A stretch of DNA of 64,000 nt from Nigrospora sphaerica (lineage: Eukaryota > Ascomycota > Sordariomycetes > Amphisphaeriales > Apiosporaceae), in contig JAGVVL010000025.1 in the NCBI GenBank assembly GCA_018287875.1, positions 2,666,001-2,730,000 of the forward strand, given 5' to 3'. A program made the position numbers and the translations under genes. The notes beneath the pieces are model-generated. The model did no database searches. It was not told where the DNA came from and saw nothing but the letters and a program-made list of their open reading frames with translations. Position 1 is the stretch's first letter, and every line of letters begins with the position of its first letter. Shown here in pieces: positions 11,245-22,152 of this stretch.

Positions 11245-12752
11245 CATTATTTTCCCTTCACCCCAGTCTTCGCCATATCAAGGCCGTTCCCGTTGCCACC
11301 GCCAGTTGTGGTCGTGTCCGGTGAGAGTGTCAGAGGGGGGCGATCCGCGAGGGCCGTCCCCGTGCCAATACCTAGCCGCCGAGTAGCGGGTTAGTATGCT
11401 TATGCTTTAACGAGCGTGTTTCTAGGGGTTACGGGAGTGTAGTAGAGACCCCTTTCGAGGTGTGCTATCCCGGTTGTCGGTGGCTAGAGGCCGGAGTTGG
11501 TGGCTCGCTGCCTCTCTAGACTAGGGCAGATTAGGTCGAACTTCGTTATACGAATAAAGGCCTCGAACTCTTTCGGTGACACTAGTAGGTGTTTCTAGAA
11601 ATTCATCGAGTCCATCTGCGTGGCTGGGGGTCTATCGGGGCCGAAGTGAGGCCATAGGTGTCGAAGCCGCGTTGTTTTTCGGCAGTGTGTCATGTGTTCA
11701 GGGGTTTTCTTCCGGCCGCACGAGCATAGGACCCCAGCTTCCGTGTGTCCGAACTTCCTGTGGTACCATTCAAAGTCGCCGTGTCCAGACCTAGCAGCGA
11801 GGAACCGGTGTAGGATGCTTCGAGGCAATGCGAGCCACTTTGGGCAGCGTTCGGTAGCCGCCACCTCAAGGTCTGACCAGCGTTTGTGTCTGGGTCCTTC
11901 GGAAGTCCACCAGCGCTGGAAGAGAGTCTTGGAGGCTTCCTTCGTTGTCCGTTTTACGTACGCGATCGTCGGAGGCCGTTCGGGGCCTGATGGTGTCATC
12001 TCGGTTCCTAGCTTTGCGAGGTGGTCCGCTTCTTCGTTTCCTTGTACCTTGGAGTGTCCTGGGACCCAGTGTACCATGACCCTTGCCGTCCGTGCCAGGG
12101 CTTGGAACTGGATGAAGGCCTTTTGGGAGCTGTCGGCGGGATTGCCCCGGAGGCAGGCCACCACCGATGTGTTATCGAGGCAGATGTATATGGGATAGCG
12201 TTGCAGGCCGAGCCGGAACGCGCCCTTCAAGCCTGCTAAGGCCCCTTCCGCCTCTGCATCGAAGATCTCGGAAGGTCCTAGCCGTCCCGAGTCGCATTGC
12301 AGCGTGCGCTGGTTCTGGTAGATGACGTACCCCCAGCCTGTGCGCCCTTCGATCTGGGATCCGTCGGAAAAGACTACGACGTCTGTCGGCGATAGTTCCT
12401 GCCACCACTTCTTAAACGCCGTAGCTTTCGCCTTCTTCGACATGTCCGCCACCGGCTGTAGGGAGCCAGGTAGGTGTCTCGGGAACAGGAGTATCGGCCT
12501 GTCAGGCTGTCCGTACATCCTATACGCTCGTTGCAAGCGTGTTCGTACCGGTTGGAGGCCACTAGCGCTCTTGCCTCTTTGTCTTAGCCTCTGCGCTAGT
12601 CTCGGGACTAGCGGGTGCGCGGTGTCCACGGAGACTGTCCTGAAGGCCATTCGATGTCTAGCCTTCTCGAGGGCGACCTCGATCGGGGTCACGCAGTACT
12701 TAGGTATAGCGTTCGTTACACATAGGTGCGTGACAGTCGGATGAAGAAGCGG
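11245..12752 (-). mobile_element. 5'-truncated Tad1-type LINE with RNase H
   Basis: A second non-LTR family, distinct from the one at 2228 because its ORF2 tail carries RNase H. Coding similarity begins at about 12752 (minus strand), just after an in-frame stop that marks the truncation point, and ends at 11595. Downstream is a 3' UTR of about 350 bp; the end near 11245 is set only by an AATAATGATG-like tail and is approximate. No target duplication was found. Confidence 0.75.
11595..12751 (-). pseudogene. LINE ORF2 C-terminal fragment: RNase H plus CCHC
   Basis: The fragment has no start codon of its own. It contains a type I RNase H fold: VVFSDGSQ (first catalytic Asp), an E in DAEAEGALAGL, CLDNTSVV (second Asp), and HWVPGHSKVQGNEEADHLA (final catalytic segment). 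A zinc knuckle CSCGRKKTPEHMTHC ends the protein. The frame is intact from 12751 to 11595. The reverse transcriptase part is missing because of 5' truncation. RNase H in such elements degrades the RNA of the RNA-DNA hybrid. Confidence 0.88.
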
Positions 12753-12777
12753 CTAATAATTACTAAGAGTGGTGGGT

Positions 12778-12952
12778 TGATGAGGTGAAGTATGGGGTCA
12801 AAGTGATGTGTAGAAGAAGGCGTGCCTCACTGCCAGGACTGGCAGCGAGGGGCAGCAGATATATTGTTCTATCTTCCGAATTAGGCCTAGTCTACCACGC
12901 AGGACCCCTCCAATTCTGGGACCTGGATGCCATCCGCGCATCACGCCGCCAT
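12778..12952. repeat. Dispersed repeat R1, copy 2
   Basis: Matches 142-309, with the same start TGATGAGGTGAAG. It lies within 30 bp of the truncation point of the RNase H LINE and just downstream of the stop of the secreted-protein gene at 13027. Confidence 0.8.
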
Positions 12953-13026
12953 CATCCAGTCTGTCGCCAATAGGTCCGAGCCGTAAACCACAACTCCCGA
13001 CGAAAGTAGGGACTGCATGCGTAAAT

Positions 13027-13764
13027 TTAACAGTGACCAGCATAGTGAAACTGCTTGAAGTCGACGTTTGCAGGAACATCCTTGTTGGCATATTGCAGAA
13101 TATTGTCCAGCTTGGGACATTTGGCGGATTCTCGCTGATTGATTGCACTCGAACGTTGTTGTAGAAGTTGTGCGGGTATGGTGAAGAAATCGTTTGGTTT
13201 GATGAGGACTTGCAGGACGCCGCCCTTAGACTCGGCCCAGGCTTTGATGGCGTCAATGATGTCCTGGATTTGGTCCGCAGGGACCCATTGATTCAGTTGC
13301 AGAGCAAAGCCCATGTCACCCTGGGCTGGGCCCGACCCGTACAGGCCGCCCTTGTGTGTGGCTTGTCGGAAGAGAACAGCGGCACGCTGGTGGGCTTGCG
13401 CATTTTGCGACAGGGGGTTTAAAAACTCTCTAAAGTTCTCGTAGATGATGGCCGGCGGCGCGTCAACCGTCATGCCGCTGAGGCTGTCTATGACGCTTCG
13501 GGGAAAGTTTATCCCCGTCATGAACACGAAGGTGCCTCTAGGCGACCACCACAGCCGCATCACGGGTTTGTTGCGCTTGGCTAGTCCGTCGGAACCGGTT
13601 TCGAAGGGCTCAACATTGCGCACATCCAAGTCTGCAGCTTCGACACCCCCTGTGACTGGTGCTGCACTGAGTTGGACCGCGTTGGCGAGAGGAACAACGG
13701 GAATCGCTTGCACGCTGCCTAAGAAGGCAGCACCCAGAAGACATAGGGTCTTGAAGGAAACCAT
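13027..13764 (-). CDS. Hypothetical secreted protein, 245 aa
   Basis: Starts at ATG 13764-13762, chosen because it gives a signal peptide (MVSFKTLCLLGAAFLGSVQA); the open frame runs further upstream without a better start. A propeptide-like segment ends at a kexin-type KR pair (GLAKRNKP). The mature protein has an aromatic LWWSPRGTFVFM stretch and only two cysteines, both near the C-terminus (KCPKL and the final residue), which could pair. No intron is needed. I do not recognise the family. Export and processing in the secretory pathway are inferred from sequence. Confidence 0.7.
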   Translation of the reverse strand: MVSFKTLCLLGAAFLGSVQAIPVVPLANAVQLSAAPVTGGVEAADLDVRNVEPFETGSDGLAKRNKPVMRLWWSPRGTFVFMTGINFPRSVIDSLSGMTVDAPPAIIYENFREFLNPLSQNAQAHQRAAVLFRQATHKGGLYGSGPAQGDMGFALQLNQWVPADQIQDIIDAIKAWAESKGGVLQVLIKPNDFFTIPAQLLQQRSSAINQRESAKCPKLDNILQYANKDVPANVDFKQFHYAGHC

Positions 13765-14681
13765 ATCTGCGGGTGAGGTTATGCTTAAGGTTGTTAAATG
13801 CACAGGGGCTAACAGACTAAAGGGAAAAGATATAAAGAAGAAATAAGGGGAATGTATTAAGGCTCGGGAATTGTTGATTTTGATAAGCTGTGTATGATAC
13901 AATTTCTTCTCTCGACGAACGGTCTCTTTAATAACTTCTTTTCACCTTGTGTTTCGTCTGTCGCTACTCTAACATCAAACTAGAACATATACGATAGTAC
14001 ACTGATGGCAAATCTATTTCGTTCGATGCCATTACTTGTTGCCTAATGTCTTTTTTAAAAGCGTAGTAAACACTAAAGTCCTCAGCCTCCACCGTAAGCC
14101 AGGTATATTGGGAAGCTAAAGCGCCTACCAAGCTTTGGACCCACTATTTAGACACTGCGCTAAATACTATCCAATTAAAACTCACGTGTATCTTAGATTG
14201 CTTACACCTCTCTGCTTAGCTGGTGCTTAGCTAATGATCCGCCTCTCCCCGCCTAATCCTCTTCCCGTCTAATCCTTCTTCCCGGCTAATCCTCATACAA
14301 CAACTAATAGTAACGCCGGTCCATTCGATCGGATGTAAATATTAATTGACTCAATTACTGTATCCAGTGATTATGCATATATTTTTACATTCAGCTATAG
14401 TCTCCGCCACAGTTGAATTCCTCGTCTAGCACTTGCATTAGTTGTACCGGGAATGATGACTTAGTCTCTTGAAATATCATAATCCAGCTCCTATTGACAT
14501 TTATCTCCGAAGCCATATATAAATACTATAATTCCCTCTCATTAATCTAATAAAGTAACAACCACCACGACCTCCTCCACTACAACACCCTCTACAACCA
14601 CTGTGCAACCCTGTTATCACTCCTCTCTTGCCTTTTACTTCACAATAACCTATTCGCAATCGTCCAACCCCCAGTATCATC
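13765..14681. other. AT-richer intergenic region between divergent secreted-protein genes
   Basis: No gene seen. It separates the minus-strand gene ending at 13764 and the plus-strand gene at 14682, so it carries both promoters. It is AT-richer than its surroundings. A short degenerate direct repeat of CCTAATCCTC/TTCCCG units occurs at about 14250-14292. Confidence 0.5.
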
Positions 14682-15328
14682 ATGTACTTTCCCACTACCA
14701 TCGTCACCATTCTGGGCTTCGTGTCTGCATCCGTGGCCCTCAGTATGCCTGCAGCAAACGCCAACGAATTGAAACTCTCCAACGGAGAGAGCGTCGTGAG
14801 CGCCTCCCTCGACGCACGTCAAGAGCTTCTTCCCCGGTTCGTAGGCGCTGCATCCTGCAAAGGGTCGATTAGGTGCAACAACGGGCAGTCGCTCAAGCGC
14901 GCCTTCAGCGACGCGGCCGCGCGCGTCGAGTCGACTATCTACCGCAACGGTGGAGAGTGAGTGGTCCAGACCCGAACAGGCCCAGCCCCAACCGGCGGCA
15001 ACATGAGGTATGACGGAACTGAGTGCTAACGCTATTTTCTTACCCACCTGCAGCAAAGCTGGCGTCTGCTCCGGCCACGGCGGCATCTTTGTCCAAGGTG
15101 ATTTTAAGGTCGACGGCAAAAAGATCCAGTGCGAGGCCGACGGAGCTACGCTCTTGAACGCCATCTCGGAGATCCGAGCCGCCGGCTGCCAGACCTGTGG
15201 ATGGATTCAGACGAACCAGAGCGAGTACCCCCTGTCGCATAATGATTCATTGGTACAAATTAGCTGACAATAACCTAACAGATGCTGCTTGCAAGGTGAA
15301 GATGGACTTCGTCACGGGGTGCTCATAG
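14682..15328 (+). CDS. Secreted KP4-like (killer toxin Kp4/SMK-type) protein
   Basis: A signal peptide (residues 1-20) and a short propeptide precede a cysteine-rich domain. Spacing of paired cysteines, the AGCQTCG-type motif and a C-terminal cysteine resemble the KP4-like family of small secreted fungal proteins. Exons: 14682-14956, 15054-15220 and 15282-15328. Intron 1 is GTGAGT...CAG with a CTAAC branch. For intron 2 the reading that preserves the family-like C-terminus uses a GC donor at 15221; a GT donor at 15223 instead gives a different, longer C-terminus. Family members can inhibit growth of other fungi or plants, but activity here is unknown and the assignment is by motif only. Confidence 0.65.
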
Positions 15329-16089
15329 ATGGTAAAATGACATCAGATTGTAGACGCAAGGGTGTATCAGCCGGCGTTTTCGGATATGTCTAGTGCTACG
15401 AGGGCGTATAGTGGCCTTGTTTTTTTGTTCCGATTTGATTTCACGTTATTTAAGACTCTCAGTCATTACCGGCACTCGTTTACGACTGGAAGCAGCGCCC
15501 AGCGAGCTGAGTAGATACATCTTCAGAAGTTTAATTATCCAGAAGCTAAACTGCTTTCGTCAGCCTTGAAGACACTTAAAGGGCCACAGGGAAATTAAGA
15601 AGGGGATATTTCAGGATTTCTCACGTACCTGACGTGGCTCTTCCATCAAGGTCTTATTTTCGCGCTTCTGCTTTGAAGTCGCACCTGAAGGCTGGCAGAA
15701 GATCTGGCCCATGGACGACTCTCGCCTGATTGCCTCGCCCGCTGTCATAGGGCTCAAAAAGAGCCATCTCATGTAATTACCCGGATCAAGATCTGGGAAA
15801 GTACTGACGTGGGATCTGAGATAGGTAGCCCGGAGAACTTTGTCGTACGAGTCAGCAAACAGCTCGTCGTACACCGCGGAGAGCGGTTCCAGCATTTTGT
15901 TGGCCACAGTGATCATCAGTGACGCAAATGCGACCATCCTCTCAAATCGGTCGAGCTTACAATCAGTTGCTCGGTTCTGCAGCAACCGAGCCTCAGTGGC
16001 CTCACCCTCCAGCGATCGTTTGGTCTCGGTATGCTTGAAGATATCTCCCGGGCTCGGATGTATCAACGTAGCTGGGTATGTTGGTTCTC
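15329..16089. other. Region with one weak ORF, partly LTR-like
   Basis: A minus-strand open frame (16066-15611) lacks a good ATG at its start; an internal ATG would give a product of about 108 residues including PDLDPGNYMRWLFLSPM. No family is recognised. Because its upstream end runs into the LTR-like repeat at 16090-16275, it may be part of a mobile element. Confidence 0.3.
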
Positions 16090-16275
16090 CATGTACTTCT
16101 TCAGGAGCTGTGTCAGAGTGCGTGCGTGATGCCTTTAAAAGGGATCGAGCAAAGGAGACCGGGAGGACTAAAGGACTGGTTATTTAAGGAGGACTGGGAA
16201 CCCGAAAGAAGGAGAGTGGACCTAGGGATCACTAAACCATTTATTGAGCCCTATACTAAGGAATAAAAAGAAGCC
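16090..16275 (+). repeat. LTR-like dispersed repeat R2, copy 1
   Basis: Shares a block with complement(25268-25450) and complement(33095-33290). In order: a TATA-like TTATTTAAGG, CCGAAAGAAGGAGAG, ATCACTAAACCATTTA, TGAGCCCT, then GAATAAA. The order TATA box, about 80 bp, polyadenylation-like signal is that of an LTR U3-R segment. Full LTR borders were not located. Confidence 0.6.
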
Positions 16276-16867
16276 CCCTTATCCTTCCGTCTATCGACTC
16301 CTGCCCCTCTGACATCTGCAGCGGACATGCTGAGGTCTGGATGTAGGTGACTAGGCAAGTTAGGCATGCGCCTGCGATATTTTTCGTCGGACCAGTTGGC
16401 CTACAGAGTGGCTAGGCTGACTGGCAAGAACAGGAGGAACAGGTCCAAGAGCTTGGTTGGCAGGTCCTCACGGGGTCTGGGCAGCCATTCTTTAGTGTGT
16501 AAGACCTACGCAGGTCCATGGACGGGCTCGAACCGGTGCTCCCGGCGTTCTTCTGTCAGAGGGAGTTCCTGGAGTATAGGCAAGAAGGGGCACGTAGGTT
16601 ACTGTCGAAGCTGCGGCGAGGTCGTAGGTAGGGGTAGAGGTTGAATGGCATTAATCTCTGTCCTTCTATCCATCTACTGGGCCTGTTGCCCCTTATTTGT
16701 AGCCTGCCGCTACCTGTCCGTTGCCTCGCCGGTTTTCCTGTTGAGGTCCTTGCTCTGAGATCTTCCATTTCTTATCCTTTGTCCTGGATCTGAGCCCTTT
16801 CCTGTTGTGTCTCTGACATCTTCATCGTCGAAGGTGTTGATGAGGTCAGGTCTACGAAAATCGTTAG
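16276..16867. other. Unassigned, possible interior of a decayed element
   Basis: No clear gene. In a minus-strand frame just below the Ser/Gln-rich ORF a segment with DLINTFDDEDVRD reads openly, suggesting that ORF once continued here in another frame. Confidence 0.3.
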
Positions 16868-17779
16868 TCAGTTTGGTTGGCGTTGGCGTTGGCTGGCCTG
16901 GCTGCGCTGGCTGCGCAGTTGACGGGCCTGCCGGCGCCGGAGATGGCCGGCGCGCTGTCGACGGGCCTGCCAGCGCTGGAGATGGCTGGCGCGCAGCCTC
17001 TGCAGGTCGGCGGCTCCTTGGGCGCAGTATGCGCCTTGAAGCTGGCGTCTGCGCAGTCTCCAGAGACTGCGCAGCTGGCGTCCTAACTGAATTAGAGGAG
17101 TTGGTGACTGGCTTAGTTGGTCAGGCTGGCTGGGCGGGCTGGGCTGGTGGTGGCTTGCCTGCTGGCTGGCCTGGGCCTGAGACTGCCTCTTGCGGCCTCC
17201 CCCGCTGGAGGAGCCTCCTGCAGGTACTGCAGTCGCAGTTGACCCCTCAACACCAGGCCAGCCCCAGTCAGGCTGAGGCTCACGCTGCGGCCCAGCGCTG
17301 CTGGCGAAGCTGCTGGCGAAGGGGTCCTCGTCAACAGCGTCTGGAGACCCCAAGGGCAACTCCCAGCGCGGACGGCCTGGCGGAGGCTCAAAGGACTGGA
17401 CCTCTGGTTCAACCGTGACAAATAAGAAGGCCTGGCGACGCCTCTCGCGACGTCTCCACCAGATGTGCCCTTGGCTGGGCGGTGGGGGGTCTTCATCTCC
17501 AGCCTCATCCGAATCCTCGTCTGACGAGAGGTCAAAGTTCTCTTCGCTGTTTTTGGCCGACCCGTCCGAGTCGTCGAAGCTTGCTGACAGGTCTGGGTCG
17601 CTACTGAAAGACGCAGAACTGCCATGGGGGTCTGAGGACTGGCTGGAGACGGCCTCCTGGCTGGAGACGAACTGCTGGCTGGCCTGACCGGCAGGCTGTT
17701 CTGAGGGCTGTTCTGCAGGCTGTCTGCCAGGCTGGCGGGCAGGGGCTGAAAAGGGGCTGAAAATAGGTTCCGAGTCCAT
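16868..17779 (-). CDS. Low-complexity Ser/Gln/Pro/Arg-rich hypothetical protein
   Basis: ATG at 17779-17777 gives 303 residues. The N-terminal half is acidic and serine-rich (for example DLSSDEDSDEAGDED); the middle is basic and aromatic (IWWRRRERRRQ); the last third is Gln/Arg-rich, encoded by GC-rich near-repeats. No domain is recognised. It lies between an LTR-like repeat and a LINE, so it could be a degenerate retroelement Gag. The plus strand is also open over part of this stretch because of base composition. Coding status is uncertain. Confidence 0.35.
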   Translation of the reverse strand: MDSEPIFSPFSAPARQPGRQPAEQPSEQPAGQASQQFVSSQEAVSSQSSDPHGSSASFSSDPDLSASFDDSDGSAKNSEENFDLSSDEDSDEAGDEDPPPPSQGHIWWRRRERRRQAFLFVTVEPEVQSFEPPPGRPRWELPLGSPDAVDEDPFASSFASSAGPQREPQPDWGWPGVEGSTATAVPAGGSSSGGGRKRQSQAQASQQASHHQPSPPSQPDQLSQSPTPLIQLGRQLRSLWRLRRRQLQGAYCAQGAADLQRLRASHLQRWQARRQRAGHLRRRQARQLRSQRSQASQRQRQPN

Positions 17780-17979
17780 ACTGCGGTCGGAGGCTTGGCA
17801 GTTGCTTAATTGACAGATAATCGGCAGCAGCTGGGGCAAAGTGGACCGTTTTATGGGCCGTGGCTGAATTCGGAAGCTGGGAATACCTGGTGTACTTGCA
17901 GCGGCACCTGTTTTGTGCGGGCAATCATGTGCTTCAAGTAGCTGACACTTGTAGCAGGAGGTTCACGCACTCTTGGCAT

Positions 17980-19308
17980 ATACTAGTGGGTCAGGGAGAC
18001 CGTCCGGCATATCCTCGTTTTCTGCCCACGGGAAAGAGAAAGACGAGAGCATCTCGTCCAAGCTCTAGGAGGACCGGTAGACACGGACAGGATGCTCGAC
18101 ACCCCAGGAAAATCAGGAATTATCGCAAGATGGATACTCCGTTCCGGAAGGCTGGACATTATTATTGTTCTTACACCTAGCGACCTATCTAGGCCATGAG
18201 GACCCCCTGCGCATCTTGGCCTAGGAAAACCGTTCCGGGCTGACGTCCGGCCGGGTGAAAAACCTAGGTTCCGCTGCGTCGCACCGCTTCTATCTGCACT
18301 TTGACCTGCCATACCGAGATCGGGCTCAGCGCGCCCGCTTCCTAGCTGATGAGTTGATTCGCCAGCTGGAACATGTCCAGCCTTCCGGAGCGGAGTAGCC
18401 ATCTCGCGATAATTCCTGCTTTTCCTGGGGTGTCGAGCATCCTGTCCGTGTCTATCGGTCCTCCTAAAGCTTGGACGAGATGCTCTCGTCTTTCTCTTCC
18501 CGTGGGCAGAAAACGAGGATATGCCGGACGGTCTCCCTGCCCTGACCGCAGACGCACCAGGGGCTGTCGAAGCCCGGGACCCTACGCTTAAAAAGGAAGT
18601 CTCGCAGCCCAATCTTGCCAGTCCTCGCTTGGACGAGGATGGAGCTCTCGGCCTTATGGAGTCCCTTATGGAGCTTGAGGACGTGCTTGTCTGGCGGCAT
18701 CTTAGTTGCTGCCGGGGTCCGTGCTGTTCGATTTTGCTGCGCTTGTTGCCATCTTTGAAGCCAGTCTCTCTCCTCAGCCTTATGTGTTGAGTCTCCAGCT
18801 AGCCATTCGTCTAGCCACCTCTTACGATCGGGAGCGTCGGGGCCTTTCGGTCTGCGCCGGCGAGTCGGTCTTGTTAGGATCCATCTAGCTGCGCTATCGC
18901 ACCTTGCTTGGATAAGTGATGCGATACGCGGCTGTTGGAGCCTCTCTTCCGATGCCGCCACCCTTCTGTTGAGCCACGTGTCTAAGGGGGATACGTAAGC
19001 TTCCGTTTCTAGTACTGCAGTGGCCGTGGCTTTGAAAGCTCCTGTGACCTTTCGGAGGCACTGGAAGGCTGGACATGTTCCAGCGAGCGAATCAACTTAT
19101 CAGCTAGGAAGCGGGCGCGCTGAGCCCGATCTCGGTATGGCAGGTCAAAGAGTAGATAGAAGCGGTACGACGCAGCGGAACCTAGGTTTTTCACCCGGCC
19201 GGACGTCAGCCCGGAACGGTTTTCCTAGGCTAAGATGCGCAGGGGGTCCTCATGGCCTAAATAGGTCGCTAGGCGTAAGAATAATAATAATAATAATACT
19301 AGTGGGTC
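17980..19308 (+). mobile_element. 5'-truncated LINE copy (outer), split by a nested LINE
   Basis: Same family as 2228-7775. The body reads on the plus strand at 17993-18159 and resumes at 19077-19295, ending in (TAA)n. A 13-bp direct repeat ATACTAGTGGGTC flanks the whole at 17980-17992 and 19296-19308. Joining the two halves restores continuous LINE 3'-end sequence. It starts within the ORF2 zinc-knuckle coding region. Confidence 0.92.
18146..19076 (-). mobile_element. Nested LINE copy inserted in the outer LINE
   Basis: A minus-strand, 5'-truncated copy of the same family with body 18160-19062 and its short AATAAT tail at the left. The 14-bp target duplication GGAAGGCTGGACAT at 18146-18159 and 19063-19076 is LINE sequence, proving insertion into an existing copy. 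The ORF2 C-terminal frame (18961-18464) is open for about 165 residues, then shifts near 18500. Confidence 0.93.
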
Positions 19309-19604
19309 TGCCAGGAAACGGGACGGTTTTCGGGCATGTTGGGATAGCGAAAAATGACACTCATCATGTCGCCCGCTAACAGCCGGTCGGGGATGACTGA
19401 TACGGGCGTCCGGCGCTCCATCTGGACATCATTTATTTCCTAAGAGTTGGAAACAGGAGTATCCCCGTTGTGGGAAACATTGGCTCGACTGACAGTGTTG
19501 CAGGTTTCCTTGGATTGGGACGACTCCTGGGAGAAGCGATCGGAAAGCCATAGTATTTTGACGACCGGTGCGTTCGGCCACAATACTGAGTCCTACTATT
19601 TTGC
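19309..19604. other. 3' flank of dioxygenase gene
   Basis: No gene seen; the presumed 3' UTR and terminator of the minus-strand gene ending at 19605 lie here. Confidence 0.4.
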
Positions 19605-21182
19605 TTATTTGCTTTCGCTGCGAACATGAGGTTCCAGCGGAAAGACTTGGAGCTCCTGCGTCACGCCTTCGTAAACGCGGTCCCATCTCGAAGCCAGCGG
19701 TTCGGGCGTCTCCCAAGCATACTCGGGATCGCGCATCCAGATTCGGAGAAGATGGCGTCTGTTGCACCCCGAATACCATCAGCACACTGGGATACCCAAC
19801 CGCTCGCGAGCAGTCAACCGCCCACGGCGATGGCGAAAACTTACTGTGTTTCTTTGGAGTCCGTGTATCCGTCGCGGGCGTGGAAGATGGCGACGTTGTT
19901 CACGTACTGCATGTCGCCCTTTTTGAAATTGGTGGACACGCTGAAGCGCTCGCCCAGGAAGTGCAGCGCGTCCAGGGCTTCGGCCTGGGCCTCGGTGATG
20001 GGCGGGAGGTGAGCAGAGCGCGGGAGGTCGCCAAAGCCCACGTAGTAACGCCGGGCGTACTGCAGCATCACCCGATCGGCCGTCTTCCCGTCGGCGCTGG
20101 CGGGCACGTGGTAGAGCAGCGGGCGGCTCATCAAGTGGTCCTTGTTGTCTACCGTCTTGGTGAAACTAAGGGGGTTCATTTTTAGCATCACGTAATCACG
20201 GTGGGTTTGCAAAAGTAGACAAGAGGCACGAAAGGGGGGGGTGCAAGTCCAACGTACACCTCTGCAACCCACTGGCCACTCAAAGTGTGAAGGAGATCGG
20301 GCCTCGTCGCAGCCAGGTGGTTGTAGACACGCCACGTGCTCGCGAGACGGCTGGCGCCGCCCTCGGCCGCCGTCGAGAGGGCGAAGAGCGAGACGATGTC
20401 GCCCGAGTCGGTGTGGAAGACCTGCTTGTCGGCCGTGTACGCCGGCGTGCCGATCTTGATCTTGTCGCCGAGGCCGGACCGGACGTCCTTGATGTGGCCG
20501 ACGACGACGTCGGCGCGGCGGCCCTCAAAGTAGGTGTCCTGGCGGCCCCGGATGGCGCCGACGTGCGACGAGACGCCCGCGTAGATGATGATGTTTTCCT
20601 CGCGCGTGTACCGGTCCACGTCGAGCCCGCGCAGGACGAAGAAGCCGTGGCCAAAGTGCAGCTCGCGGGACAGACGGCGCAGCTCCTCATGAAGAGCCGG
20701 CAAGGGAAAGGTCTCCTGCGAGATGTAGCCCTTGGCGATGTTGAGAGCTGCAGCGTTGCAACACGTCATTAATCAATCCGTGACAAAAGGAAGACGCGGA
20801 ACCAGGAGCAGGAGCAGGAGAAGGAGCAGCGTCGCCGCTTCCGGGTGTAGGTGAGAAGAGCACACGCACCCTTGAAGTGCGCCAAGGCCCGGTCGATTTC
20901 GTCGAGCTGCTGGGCCGAGAGTACGTAGGTCCAGTCGTACTCGTCGGCAATGGTCTCGCCGTCCCAGACCAGCTGGCCCTCGAGCTCCGCGGGGAAGCCG
21001 TCGGGCAGCGTCTTCGGGAGGGACTCAGACCGCAAGCGACGGGCCGTCCGGGCCTGGTACTTGTCCCAGTCCGGGTGGTAGGCGATGTCGGGCTGACCGG
21101 GAGGCGGTTGCGCGGCCGGCATGCTGCCGAAGACGGGGCCCGCTGGGGGCGGTGCTGCCAAAGCCGTCGCTGCCGTGGCCAT
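19605..21182 (-). CDS. TauD/TfdA-family Fe(II)/2-oxoglutarate dioxygenase
   Basis: Four exons: 21182-20870, 20747-20258, 20165-19845 and 19758-19605, joined in frame to 425 residues; the introns (122, 92 and 86 nt) are GT-AG. The metal ligands are visible: H216-x-D218 in VFHTDSGD and the distal H363 in AIFHARDG, with R365 as likely 2-oxoglutarate contact. The C-terminus RHLLRIWMRDP is typical of fungal TauD-like enzymes. The family oxidises substrates such as taurine, sulfonates or aromatic acids while decarboxylating 2-oxoglutarate; the substrate here is unknown. No signal peptide is seen, so it is probably cytosolic. It is divergent from the permease gene at 22153. Confidence 0.9.
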
Positions 21183-22152
21183 AATGCTTCCGGTATGCTG
21201 AGACCAAAGTCGCTGGAAGGCGGGGTTCCGGTGAATTGCTTCGGCCTGCCTGGGGATGCGGAAAGTTACAGGCGCCGTACACGATGCGATAGGAAACTTG
21301 GCAGCCCGGCCACACGTTCGTGTTATATCGGTTTCCCGTCAACCATCAGCCATTTTCAACCACTTAGCACTTTGCACTTGGCGGCGCAATGCCATTCCTT
21401 GTTGGCAGACCAATTGGTTTTCACCTTGGACCATAACCTCATGAGCCGTGGTGATGGCGTGATGATCCCACATTCCCCGCCAAGAGACGACGAGCTTGGA
21501 TTGAAATACCACCTGCCGACAGGGTATCACCATGTACCGTCACCCCATAGGCGGTAACGATGGCGTGATAGTTTCCTTTGAGAGCCAAAAGGCGATATAG
21601 AGCGCTGATTGCACCGAAACTTGCCATTATACCTGTAGCTGGGGCCTGATAAGACTGAGGAACGCGGGCGTCTTGCCATTTTCCGCTGCGCCCAGGAGCT
21701 TCTCAACCTTGGCGAAAGCACGGCAGAGTCGGCCAATCCACCCAGGCGGAATATCCGACGCCGCCGAGCCACTTGAGTTGCGCCAAGATGCCGTGGGCAG
21801 TAATGCGCTCTTATCACTGTGGGCCAATAGCAACACTCGGGGACGGAAAGTGTCGTGGGCAAGCTGAGCTTCACATCGAAGGCGCCCCTCGAACAGAGAA
21901 GGACCCCCGCCGCATACCCGTCGCGGTCGAGTTGTCCATCCACCCCGGAATTGACCAGTCTGGACAAGTCCCCCACCCCCTCTGTAATTTTCGCCCATGG
22001 TCCGGGTTCAGCACCCACGTTCGCGGTCCCTGATTCGTCCGTGTATGGCCTATATAGTCTACTCCTCTTCAGCTGGGGTACCTCCGGCCCTCTCGTCGAG
22101 GATCCTTGACTGCGTCTGTCCTACCTTCGCACCGGCGGACTACCATATCACC
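21183..22152. promoter_or_regulatory. Shared divergent promoter region
   Basis: This 970-bp region separates the start codons of the dioxygenase (minus) and the permease (plus) and must contain both promoters. It has no credible ORF. The motif GATGGCGTGAT occurs twice on the plus strand (near 21452 and 21559). A TATATAG sequence near 22050 lies about 100 bp before the permease start. Co-regulation is an inference from layout. Confidence 0.5.

Noticed and set aside
16510..16535. tRNA gene suggested by GGTTCGAGCCC-like B box (minus strand)
   Set aside because: No matching A box, anticodon stem or acceptor pairing around it.
16868..17418. Plus-strand Gly/Ala-rich ORF over 16807-17418
   Set aside because: Composition follows GC-rich near-repeats; the minus frame looks more protein-like, though even that is uncertain.
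17980..19308. Twin-priming inversion within a single LINE insertion
   Set aside because: The inner minus-strand block has its own tail and its own 14-bp target duplication, so nested insertion explains it better.
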